Of a stretch of 11,085 nucleotides of DNA, positions 1 to 6,659 are shown piece after piece. The position numbers and the translations under genes are program-made. Position 1 is the first letter of the stretch. The number at the start of each line of letters is the position of its first letter. The DNA is taken from the NCBI GenBank assembly GCA_003451785.1, contig DMJL01000077.1:1-11085 (forward strand), given 5' to 3'. The notes under the pieces were generated by a model. It had not been told where the DNA came from and did no database searches. It saw only the letters and a list, made by a program, of their open reading frames with translations. The stretch comes from Bacteroidales bacterium (GTDB taxonomy: Bacteria > Bacteroidota > Bacteroidia > Bacteroidales > UBA7960).

Positions 1-29
1 GACAAGACGGCGTTCGCTTCGCTCTCTGG

Positions 30-49
30 TCTTGTTATCAAGATTTTTT
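30..49 (+). terminator. Weak intrinsic-terminator-like hairpin
   Basis: TCTTG (30-34) pairs with CAAGA (39-43) around a TTAT loop and is followed by six T residues (44-49). This could end a gene lying to the left of the window. An alternative fold pairs ACAAGAC (2-8) with GTCTTGT (29-35). The stem is only five base pairs, so this is tentative. Confidence 0.3.
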
Positions 50-103
50 CAATGCCGGAAGAAATCGCAATTACTAGGCGGCAGATGAAATTCCGCCCGA
101 ATT

Positions 104-441
104 GTCAGGGCTAAAGCCCGTTTGTCATTATTTCATTTCATCCCCCGACCTAAAGGTCGGGGTTACTACATGATTTTTTAAACCCCGTAGGGGTGAGATG
201 TTCGTAGGAAAATAGCCACCAACAACCTTGCCTGTGCGGAATTTGAAATTCCGCCAAATTTTGGCAGGGTTAAAGCCCGTTTGTCTTTTTTCATTCTTCC
301 CCGACCTAAAGGTCGGGGTTACAAAATGATTTTGCAACCCCGTAGGGGTGAGATGTTCGTAGTAAATTATCCAACAACAACGCTACAAACCCCGTAGGGG
401 TGGTATAGAGCTTATATTTGTCGGAATTGCAAATTCCACTA
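104..441 (+). repeat. Cluster 1 of modular palindromic repeats (A-B-C-D modules)
   Basis: Short perfect or near-perfect palindromes recur in a fixed order. Module A is GGGCTAAAGCCC (108-119, variant at 267-278). Module B is CCCCGACC-TAAA-GGTCGGGG (143-162 and 299-318, identical). Module C is ACCCC-GTA-GGGGT (182-194, 337-349, 389-401). Module D is GCGGAATTT-G-AAATTCCGC (236-254) with a degenerate copy GGAATT-GCA-AATTCC (423-437). The order is A-B-C-D-A-B-C-C-D, so an A-B-C unit is repeated with a period of about 156 bases. Conserved linkers include GTTTGTC after A and GAGATGTTCGTAG after C. Open frames here on both strands only translate the repeats (phrases such as PTNIS and PLRGL recur) and are not treated as genes. 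No transposase is present. The same family occurs in inverted orientation at 6089-6382. It looks like an interspersed repeat of the REP/MITE type, but I cannot assign it to a named family. Confidence 0.9.
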
Positions 442-454
442 AATATATTTTTTC

Positions 455-583
455 GACCCTTAAAGGGTCAAAGGTTTGTAGCAGCAAATCGCTCTTCCCA
501 ATCTTCGACCCCGACGGGGTCGCACACACCATTGTTATGGTTCGTTTTCTACAAACCTTCAACCCCAAAGGGGTTGGTTTTTT
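455..583. repeat. Nested inverted-repeat structure with three hairpins (E-F-G)
   Basis: An 11-base inverted repeat, AAGGTTTGTAG (471-481) and CTACAAACCTT (549-559), is perfect. It encloses a hairpin CGACCCC-GAC-GGGGTCG (506-522). Immediately outside each arm lies another hairpin: GACCCT-TAA-AGGGTC (455-469) on the left and CAACCCC-AAA-GGGGTTG (560-576) on the right. The symmetry suggests one composite element able to form a cruciform or branched RNA. Its modules differ from A-D of the neighbouring cluster, although the C/G-rich short-stem style is similar. No second copy of this composite is present in the window. Confidence 0.7.
560..583 (+). terminator. Terminator-like hairpin upstream of proline dehydrogenase
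   Basis: A seven-base-pair stem, CAACCCC / GGGGTTG with an AAA loop (560-576), is followed by G and six T residues (578-583). In form it is an intrinsic terminator for rightward transcription. It may simply be the right-hand hairpin of the composite repeat, or it may insulate the next gene from read-through. Confidence 0.45.
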
Positions 584-630
584 CGCTAATCATCTTATGC
601 CCTGCCGCCCAACAGAAAATTCGTAAAATC

Positions 631-665
631 TGTTGCTGCCAAAATTTTATAAATAATTACATTTA
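631..665 (+). promoter_or_regulatory. Possible Bacteroidota-type promoter for proline dehydrogenase
   Basis: TGTTG (631-635) lies 22 bases before TACATTTA (658-665), which matches seven of eight positions of the Bacteroidota -7 consensus TAnnTTTG. The spacing is slightly longer than the usual 19-21. A start site a few bases downstream would leave a leader of only 10-15 bases before the ATG at 685. Confidence 0.3.
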
Positions 666-684
666 CTGCATTCAAAAAACCATC

Positions 685-1854
685 ATGCTATCTTTCCAAA
701 ATACTTGCTTAGCTTTTGCCAATAAAACAAATTTTCAGCTCCTTAGAGCAAAATGGTTGTTTCGGTTTATTTCCTTTCCTATTCTGGTGAAGGTTTCTAG
801 CGTCAAACTGAGATTTGCGCTCAAACTTGGTTTGCCGGTTTCTTGGATATTGAAGCCCACTGTATTTGCGCATTTCTGTGGTGGCGAGGATATGCACTCT
901 TGCGATAAGGTTATAAATACTATGGGGCAATCCGGAGTGAAAACCATTCTCGATTACGCTGCCGAAGGCAAAGAATCGGAAACTGAGTTTGAAAATGCCA
1001 CCATTCAGGTGATTGCCACTATTAGAAAAGCGCAAAACCATGCGCACATTCCTTTTGCAGTTTTCAAGCCTTCGGGAGTGGCTCGGGTAGCCTTGTTAGA
1101 AAAAGTTCAGTCAGGTGCTACACTTTCGGAAGATGAAAAATCGGAGTTTGCTAATGCAAAAGACCGTTTTCACCGCATTTGTATGGCTGCCAAGGATTGT
1201 GGTGTGCCGGTAATGATAGATGCCGAAGAATCGTGGATACAAGAAGTAGTTGACACTATTGCTGAAGAATGCATTATGCTGCACAACAAGGAATTTCCTT
1301 TAGTCTTCACCACCCTGCAAATGTATCGCACGGATAGGTTAGACTATTTAAAGAATTTGCACACACGGGCAAGAACGCATGGCATTTTCGTAGCTGTGAA
1401 ACTTGTACGGGGTGCTTATATGGAGAAAGAACGAAACCGTGCCATGCTTATGGGGTATCCTTCGCCCATTTTGCCCGATAAGGTTGCTACCGATGCTTCA
1501 TTTGATGCAGCTGTGAAATATTGCCTTCAAAACATTAATGATGTTTCCGTTAGCATTGCCACACACAACGAAAATAGCTGCTTATTTGCTGTAGAAACGG
1601 TATCGCAACTGGGCATAAAGCCTGATAACAAGCATATTTCGTTTTCTCAATTGTTGGGAATGAGCGACCACATAAGTTACAATCTTGCAGCCGAAGGATT
1701 TATAGTTACTAAGTATGTACCTTTTGGTCCGGTGAAAACGGTTGTTCCCTACTTGATAAGGCGTGCAGAGGAGAATACTTCGGTAGAGGGACAAACTTCC
1801 AGGGAGTTGTCGCTTATTACCCAAGAATTAAAAAACAGAAAAACACGGAAGTGA
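685..1854 (+). CDS. Proline dehydrogenase (monofunctional, FAD-dependent)
   Basis: This 389-residue protein oxidises L-proline to pyrroline-5-carboxylate, passing electrons through FAD to the respiratory quinone pool. It is the first step of proline use as carbon and nitrogen source. Family motifs are intact: FKPSG (127-131), IDAEESW (178-184), LQMYRTD (211-217), KLVRGAYMEKER (239-250), ATHNENS (292-298), QLLGMSD (322-328), and the C-terminal YVPFGPVKTVVPYLIRRAEEN (residues 344-364) carrying the paired arginines that bind the substrate carboxylate. The frame is open back to an ATG at 418, but that extension only translates palindromic repeats. The ATG at 685 begins MLSFQNT, the N-terminus I expect from Bacteroidota homologues, so I chose it. 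No P5C dehydrogenase domain is fused and none is encoded nearby. The stop is TGA, five bases from the converging gene's stop. A possible promoter and a terminator-like hairpin lie upstream. Confidence 0.95.
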   Translation: MLSFQNTCLAFANKTNFQLLRAKWLFRFISFPILVKVSSVKLRFALKLGLPVSWILKPTVFAHFCGGEDMHSCDKVINTMGQSGVKTILDYAAEGKESETEFENATIQVIATIRKAQNHAHIPFAVFKPSGVARVALLEKVQSGATLSEDEKSEFANAKDRFHRICMAAKDCGVPVMIDAEESWIQEVVDTIAEECIMLHNKEFPLVFTTLQMYRTDRLDYLKNLHTRARTHGIFVAVKLVRGAYMEKERNRAMLMGYPSPILPDKVATDASFDAAVKYCLQNINDVSVSIATHNENSCLFAVETVSQLGIKPDNKHISFSQLLGMSDHISYNLAAEGFIVTKYVPFGPVKTVVPYLIRRAEENTSVEGQTSRELSLITQELKNRKTRK

Positions 1855-1859
1855 AAATC

Positions 1860-2672
1860 CTATTGAATAAGACCTTGCTGCCTTTGTCTAACGGCTTCGA
1901 ATGCTATGATGGCAACAGAAGCACCTACATTGAGCGAGTCTATCTGTCCCAACATAGGGATTTTTATCACAGTATCTGCTGCTTGAAGCCATTCTGAACT
2001 TAGACCAACATCTTCGGCACCAAATGCAACAACGCATGGCTTCCGTAAATCTGCATTGCTATACAAATGCACCGTATCCGGTGAAGCAGCATAGAGTGTA
2101 CATCTGTGGTGCTTTATCCAACGCATGGCATCTTGGTTGTTGCAGGGTATTACTTTTTGGCTAAAGACGCAGCCTAAGCTCGAACGAATTACATTAGGAT
2201 TAAAAACATCTACTCTGGAGTTGCAAAGCAAAATTGCATGAACACCCGATGCATCTGTTGTGCGAAGTATAGCTCCCAAATTGCCCGGCTTCTCAACTCC
2301 TTCCAACAGCACAATCAAGGTATTGTGTTCGGGTACAAATTCAGGGAGCGTTAGCCATTTTGATTTGGCTACCATAAGAATGCCTTCAGCGTTTCCGCGA
2401 TATGCCATTTTGTTGTAAACCGATATGGATACCTGATGCACCACTAATCCCTGTAGATTTTGCAAAGGAATAGGATAATGGGGTTCGGGTGCATAAATCT
2501 CAGGGCATACCAACAAATGCAATGGTTCAAATCCATTGGCCAAAGCCAAGGATACTTCTCTTCGCCCTTCAACAACAAAAGTACCCGATGATGTTCTTTG
2601 TGCTGATTTATCTTGGAGTCTAACAATCTCCTTTATCAAGGAATTCTGCAAACTTGTAATGTATGAATCCAT
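1860..2672 (-). CDS. SpoU/TrmH-family RNA 2'-O-methyltransferase
   Basis: This 270-residue protein should transfer a methyl group from SAM to a ribose 2'-OH of rRNA or tRNA in the cytoplasm. The N-terminal part (about 1-105) resembles the SpoU substrate-binding domain (FVVEGRREV at 32-40, YRGNAEGILMVA at 91-102). The SPOUT catalytic domain follows with all three motifs: motif 1 EGVEKPGNLGAILRTTDASG (124-143, with conserved Asn131 and Arg137), motif 2 VVAFGAEDVGLS (214-225, Glu220), and motif 3 IPMLGQIDSLNVGASVAI (238-255). NPNVIRSSLGCVF (158-170) is also typical. The exact target base cannot be read from sequence, so no gene symbol is given. It is the last gene of a three-gene minus-strand operon, starting 15 bases after the stop of the membrane protein gene, with no room for its own promoter unless that lies inside the upstream gene. 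It converges with proline dehydrogenase. Confidence 0.9.
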   Translation of the reverse strand: MDSYITSLQNSLIKEIVRLQDKSAQRTSSGTFVVEGRREVSLALANGFEPLHLLVCPEIYAPEPHYPIPLQNLQGLVVHQVSISVYNKMAYRGNAEGILMVAKSKWLTLPEFVPEHNTLIVLLEGVEKPGNLGAILRTTDASGVHAILLCNSRVDVFNPNVIRSSLGCVFSQKVIPCNNQDAMRWIKHHRCTLYAASPDTVHLYSNADLRKPCVVAFGAEDVGLSSEWLQAADTVIKIPMLGQIDSLNVGASVAIIAFEAVRQRQQGLIQ

Positions 2673-2687
2673 ATAGGTAAACTTGCA

Positions 2688-5096
2688 TTAAGGATTTGTG
2701 CTTTTTTTACTAAACGGGCTATAGAATGCCATAGCTGCAATAAGATAGATGAGAATTGCAATGAGAATTACGGTTTGAAAACCGGCTTCAACCGAAACCA
2801 AAGTAGCAGCCGATGTGCTTACTACCGACATACACGCATTGATACCCCAAGCCCAAGGAATTTGTGCCGGGTGGTGTTTATGCAAATACCTAATCCCCAA
2901 CGGAAACATCATCCCCATAACAAATGCGGGCACTCCAATGGCAATCAGACTCAAAACTACCTTTGTTGCAAAATTTGCGGCTAAGGTGTGTTGTAGCAAA
3001 GGCGTAAGGATTAACAACTTGATTATAAGCAGCCCCAAAATTATTGCTCCAATTTTGCCCATAGTTTCCCAATTGGGCAATAATTTCTGCGAAAACAAAC
3101 TCCCAAACCCGCTACTCAGCATCATAGTGCCTACAACAGCCACCACCGCATACATGGGTTGTCCCAGATACAGCACGAACTTTTGTATAAGAATAATCTC
3201 CACAAACATATAACCCAAGCCTAATGCACTGAAATACAATAATGTTCGCCGCTTGTTAGCTTGGCTTTTCTTTAAAACAAATAGCGGAATGATAATAAGC
3301 AATACTGCCAAGATGATACTTTTCGCCAAGGTGGCCAACAGCAGAAAAAAGCCAAGCTCCAAGAAAGGAAGTTTTCCCAAATCGAATTGATGGAGAAGTC
3401 GGGGAATTTTGCCAAGATTTACAAAATTGGAGAAAAATGGTTGATTGTCGGTTGCAGGAGAGATATCGAAACTATACTCATTTATTGCTGATGCGCTACT
3501 GATAATAATGCTATCAGCTTTTTGAAAAAGCGTAGCATCGGAAAGTGCATTAAATGCGTCCCTTTCAAAAGGCAAAAGCTCTGGCATCAAAAATGGGTCG
3601 AATAGAAGCTCTTGGCTGAAATTCCTTAAATTTTCTAATTGATAATCTGCGAAAGGAGTTTTTTGCAGCAAAAAAGTGATGGTGCCCCAAGATCGTAGTG
3701 CTACTATATGTTTTGCGGGATGTTCAAAGCCCGATTTTTTTGCGGCTTGCACCAGAGTGGCTAAAAGCTTAAGGCTATATCGTGGAGGATGATCTACCCA
3801 AGTGCTTACAGATACCATCCCTTGGGGGCGCAATGTTCGTATCATTTGCACGAATGCCTCAATGGTGAGGTCATAATCTTCGCGCAGGGAGTGCAATCCG
3901 GCACCACCTCCAAATTCCGAAAGCAAGGGTAGTATCACAAGGTCGTAATAGTTACTGTCGGTTCTGGCAAGGAAGTTTCGGGTTTGTAATGGATGAACTT
4001 CCACTTTGGGATGCAACAGGACTCCACCGGAGGCAACGCTTAATTCGTTTTTGAGTAACGAAACAATTTTTCTGTTCTCAATAATGGCATCCACATGGGC
4101 TGCACCATGATGCAATGCATGCGACACTCCTATACCGCTACCTGCATTAACACAAAGAACCCTTTGGGGGTTGCCAAGCACAAAGGGCAGTTTCATGGTA
4201 GTGTAGTCCAGAATATGAGCGTTATCTTGCGGATATTGATTCAACACATGACTGTAATAATTGCCATTCACAAAAATGATGTATCCGCCTGGTGCTTCGC
4301 CTTGGTATGTAAGGCTTAATGCCGGAGCAAACCGCTGTTTTGGAGCATACAAGACCTCTACAAATCCATAAATGGATGGTTTTTGAATGCGTAACTCAGT
4401 TCCGGGTATCTGCCTTGTAAGTGCAATATCCTTGTATGATGAAGGTCTTAATACTCCCGGATTTGCTGCAACCCAGCCAATAACCATAAGGCATAGCAAA
4501 GCTGCGACCAAATTTTGTTTTAATGTTTTGGTGTCGGAAAGCATCACACCCGAAAGCACAGAAAAAGTACCTACCAATGCAGATACTTGCAGTGGCAGTG
4601 CCCACGACATAAAGAACAAGGCCAATACACCTCCCAATCCCGATCCGGTGAGGTTCGCAAAATAGTATGCTCCAATGTTGTTGCTATGTATGAGAAAAAT
4701 GATTCCTATGGCTAATGCCCCAAAAAACAAGGGCAAGAAGAAAATCAAATAATTGATAACCAATGTAGTGAAACCCCAACCGCCGGTGAAAAGTGCAAAC
4801 ACATCGAATTGAAGAAGTTCTGTATTGGTAATAGGAAAAACTACAGCCATAAGTGCGCCGCTCAGAATCATGAGTAGCGGTATGAGCCAGTTTGCTGCGA
4901 TCAACAATTTTTCTCGACAAATAGCAAGGGCAGTTCCTGCTGCCCCAAAACCCAACATAGCCACCGATATGATCATATATGCAAAATGATGCCATTGTAC
5001 ATTGGACACCAGTTGCATAAGCGAAATTTGGAAAGCGATAATGGCCGCCGAATGGAGACCTAAGGCAAAAAATTGCCTGAAATTGGATACTCTCAT
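2688..5096 (-). CDS. Polytopic membrane protein with a spermidine-synthase-like domain
   Basis: This is an 802-residue protein of the membrane-embedded spermidine-synthase-like group. Residues 13-211 contain about seven hydrophobic segments. Residues about 213-575 form a soluble region with a beta-hairpin and Rossmann fold like polyamine aminopropyltransferases (IIFVNGNYYSHVLN at 273-286, RVLCVNAGSGIG at 312-323). PATDNQPFFSNF (547-558) matches a tail motif of this group. About seven more membrane segments fill residues 583-792. The GGGDGG-type SAM loop is changed to NAGSGIG, and the catalytic Asp expected after YDLVIL is Pro390, so classical spermidine synthesis is doubtful; substrate and reaction are unknown. 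I chose the ATG at 5096 because GGGGAACGG precedes it and it lies 19 bases after the pcm stop. An ATG at 5168 would add 24 residues overlapping pcm. It is the middle gene of the operon. Confidence 0.85.
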   Translation of the reverse strand: MRVSNFRQFFALGLHSAAIIAFQISLMQLVSNVQWHHFAYMIISVAMLGFGAAGTALAICREKLLIAANWLIPLLMILSGALMAVVFPITNTELLQFDVFALFTGGWGFTTLVINYLIFFLPLFFGALAIGIIFLIHSNNIGAYYFANLTGSGLGGVLALFFMSWALPLQVSALVGTFSVLSGVMLSDTKTLKQNLVAALLCLMVIGWVAANPGVLRPSSYKDIALTRQIPGTELRIQKPSIYGFVEVLYAPKQRFAPALSLTYQGEAPGGYIIFVNGNYYSHVLNQYPQDNAHILDYTTMKLPFVLGNPQRVLCVNAGSGIGVSHALHHGAAHVDAIIENRKIVSLLKNELSVASGGVLLHPKVEVHPLQTRNFLARTDSNYYDLVILPLLSEFGGGAGLHSLREDYDLTIEAFVQMIRTLRPQGMVSVSTWVDHPPRYSLKLLATLVQAAKKSGFEHPAKHIVALRSWGTITFLLQKTPFADYQLENLRNFSQELLFDPFLMPELLPFERDAFNALSDATLFQKADSIIISSASAINEYSFDISPATDNQPFFSNFVNLGKIPRLLHQFDLGKLPFLELGFFLLLATLAKSIILAVLLIIIPLFVLKKSQANKRRTLLYFSALGLGYMFVEIILIQKFVLYLGQPMYAVVAVVGTMMLSSGFGSLFSQKLLPNWETMGKIGAIILGLLIIKLLILTPLLQHTLAANFATKVVLSLIAIGVPAFVMGMMFPLGIRYLHKHHPAQIPWAWGINACMSVVSTSAATLVSVEAGFQTVILIAILIYLIAAMAFYSPFSKKSTNP

Positions 5097-5115
5097 TATT
5101 CCGTTCCCCGCATTA

Positions 5116-5808
5116 TTAGTTCCTTGTAAATGGCACAAAGCGCACTGGCATGAGGTTGCGGGTTTCAATGCGGTTGCCTCTTTTGGTAACCAACATGAGT
5201 TGTTGTACCATATAGGGCGAACCCACAGGAATAATCATTCGACCACCGTCCCTGAGTTGTTCTATAAGCGGGGGAGGAATTACACCCGATGCCGCCGTAA
5301 CCACAATAGCATCGAAAGGTGCGGCATCGGCCCAGCCATAAAAGCCATCAGCAATTTTTACTTCCACATTGTCGTAATACCTATCCAACACTTCTCCTGC
5401 GCGCAGACCCAATGCAGGAATGATTTCAATAGTATATACCCTATCAACAATTTCTGCCAATATGGCGGCCTGATAGCCCGAGCCAGTCCCTATTTCCAAC
5501 ACCCTATAGTGTGGCTTGGGGTCAATTATTTCGGTCATAAAAGCTACAATGTAGGGTTGCGAAATCGTTTGCCCAAATCCGATAGGTAATGGTCTATCGG
5601 CGTACGCAAACCGCCTTTGCTCAGGTGGAACATACTTGTGCCGTGGCACAGCCTTCAGTGCCCTGATGGTTGCAGGGTGAGAAATTCCCCTTTGGATAAT
5701 TTGGGTTTCTACCATTCTACGGCGAAATCCTTCTGTAGGGTCAGAAGCAAAACCCACGGGTATTGCAAGCAACACAGATAAAACCCACAAACCTACACGA
5801 TAATTCAT
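5116..5808 (-). CDS. pcm: Secreted protein-L-isoaspartate O-methyltransferase
   Basis: This 230-residue enzyme methylates the carboxyl group of L-isoaspartyl residues formed in ageing proteins, using SAM, and so starts their conversion back to aspartate. Family motifs are in order: GFGQTISQPYIVAFMTE (77-93), SAM motif I LEIGTGSGYQAA (104-115), YTIEI (125-129), FDAIVVTAAS (165-174), PPPLIEQLRDGGRMIIPVG (178-196), and the C-terminal RFVPF (223-227). Residues 1-22 look like a signal peptide: MNYR, a hydrophobic core VGLWVLSVLLAIPVGF, then A-S-D. This points to export to the periplasm, or anchoring on its face, unlike the cytosolic enzyme of E. coli. It is the first gene of the minus-strand operon, about 20-30 bases downstream of a good promoter. 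The membrane protein gene follows after 19 bases. Confidence 0.93.
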   Translation of the reverse strand: MNYRVGLWVLSVLLAIPVGFASDPTEGFRRRMVETQIIQRGISHPATIRALKAVPRHKYVPPEQRRFAYADRPLPIGFGQTISQPYIVAFMTEIIDPKPHYRVLEIGTGSGYQAAILAEIVDRVYTIEIIPALGLRAGEVLDRYYDNVEVKIADGFYGWADAAPFDAIVVTAASGVIPPPLIEQLRDGGRMIIPVGSPYMVQQLMLVTKRGNRIETRNLMPVRFVPFTRN

Positions 5809-5834
5809 CGGTCGAATATTTGAATTGATTTTCG

Positions 5835-5866
5835 TAAAGATAGACTATTTGCCTAATGTGTCAAAA
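5835..5866 (-). promoter_or_regulatory. Bacteroidota-type promoter of the pcm operon
   Basis: Read on the minus strand, TTTTG (5866-5862) is followed after exactly 19 bases by TATCTTTA (5842-5835). That matches seven of eight positions of TAnnTTTG with the preferred spacing. Transcription would begin near 5828-5830, leaving a leader of about 20 bases before the pcm ATG. No operator or riboswitch is visible. Confidence 0.6.
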
Positions 5867-6088
5867 TTTTTCTAAACCTCCGTGTCATTACGCAGCAGTG
5901 ATGCAGTTGTAATTTTTGTTCGAGCAAGGGGATTAGCTTTCAGGCAACAGGTATTTGTAATGCTTAACGAAGTCCTTGCACTGAGCAAGGGTTTCATTGA
6001 GCGCAGCGGAAGTGTCGAAGTGAAGCATCTCTTTATAACCATAAACGGAGATACTTTCTTCGGTAAGGATGACAAATTAGGAACACCC
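5867..6088. other. Gene-free spacer with a decayed dispersed-repeat-like stretch and a hairpin
   Basis: A + frame is open across 5882-6151, but its end translates the palindromic repeats and its middle has the composition of a repeat, so I do not call a gene. A perfect hairpin CCTTGC-ACTGA-GCAAGG occupies 5974-5990. CACTGAGC followed downstream by TGTCGAAGTGAAG (6014-6026) resembles the CACTGAGC...GTCGAAGTG style of short dispersed repeats seen in Bacteroidota genomes; that comparison is from memory. Nothing else is evident here. Confidence 0.4.
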
Positions 6089-6382
6089 GTTTTGGCGGAA
6101 TTTACAATTCCGACAAATATAAGCTCTATACCACCCCTACGGGGTTTTTAAGGTTGTTGGATATTTGGCTTTGAACATTACACCCCTACGGGGTTTAAAA
6201 AATCATGCAGTAACCCCGACCTTTAGGTCGGGGGAAGCAATGAAATAATGACTAAACGGGCTTTAGCCCTGACAAAATTTGGCGGAATTTGTAATTCCGC
6301 CAAATATATACTCTATCCCACCCCTACTGGGTTTTTAAGGTTGTTGGATATTTGGCTATGAACATTACACCCCTACGGGGTT
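6089..6382 (-). repeat. Cluster 2 of the modular palindromic repeats (inverted relative to cluster 1)
   Basis: Read on the minus strand the order is C-C-D-A-B-C-C-D, the same modules as cluster 1. On the + strand D is at 6094-6114 (one mismatch in the arm) and 6281-6301 (GGCGGAATT-TGT-AATTCCGCC, perfect). C is at 6133-6145, 6182-6194, 6320-6332 (stem mismatch) and 6369-6381. B is at 6214-6233 and A at 6258-6269. A segment of about 107 bases (6089-6195) recurs at 6276-6382 with a period of exactly 187 bases and roughly nine mismatches. Positions 6181-6275, read in reverse, match 102-195 with one indel and about four substitutions. Some C copies are followed by a T run (GGGGTTTTT, 6141-6149), giving a terminator-like shape. 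Confidence 0.9.
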
Positions 6383-6659
6383 AAAACCCTAATTAGCTGT
6401 ATTGCAAATTCTGTATCGTACAATTATAGACTTTGTATCAATTACAACCCTTACAACCCTTAAAACCAATCTACCCATCCCCTAATGTATCAAAATATTT
6501 ATTCACGCAATTATCAAAACCTATTTGCACCTTATCAACCTTTTAGCCACCTATTTTTGAAAACTTTGCAAGCAAAAAAACTTTTGGTTAAATCCGTCGA
6601 ATTTCGTAATTTTAACCATTCTGTTTTAACGCTATCAAAGCCTAATTTCACAACCTTCC
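6383..6659 (+). other. Leader region upstream of the plug-protein pair
   Basis: No convincing gene is present. A + frame opening at 6485 runs to 6856, but it overlaps the start of the real gene in another phase and shows no family motifs. A nine-base tandem, ACAACCCTT twice, lies at 6444-6461. The region is AT-rich and probably holds the promoter for the genes at 6660 and 9089. Confidence 0.5.
6522..6559 (+). promoter_or_regulatory. Tentative promoter for the plug-protein pair
   Basis: TATTTTTG (6552-6559) matches TAnnTTTG fully. The nearest -33-like element is TATTTG (6522-6527), 24 bases upstream, longer than the usual 19-21. A leader of about 95 bases would follow. The region is so AT-rich that a chance match is possible. 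Confidence 0.25.

Noticed and set aside
128..337. Minus-strand open frame of 69 residues across repeat cluster 1
   Set aside because: It is a translation of the palindromic modules: the phrase VTPTFRSG and PTNIS-PLRGLKN-type segments recur with the repeat. It has no start context or domain.
104..441. CRISPR array
   Set aside because: The repeats are several different palindromes with related linkers and irregular distances, not one direct repeat with unique spacers of uniform length, and there are no cas genes.
383..568. Minus-strand open frame of 61 residues over the C, D, E, F and G hairpins
   Set aside because: It consists wholly of repeat sequence and ends in the same IPPLRGL phrase that the opposite cluster produces.
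418..684. N-terminal extension of proline dehydrogenase from an upstream ATG
   Set aside because: The 89 extra residues translate hairpins D to G, and the ATG at 685 gives the family-typical N-terminus.
5097..5168. Longer start for the membrane protein at 5168
   Set aside because: It would overlap pcm by about 50 bases and add a Cys-rich hydrophilic leader without family support. The ATG at 5096 has a purine-rich GGGGAACGG in front and begins directly before the first membrane segment.
5882..6151. Plus-strand open frame of 89 residues
   Set aside because: Its end (IPTNISSIPPLRGF) is repeat-derived and its middle resembles a dispersed nucleotide repeat. No domain is evident.
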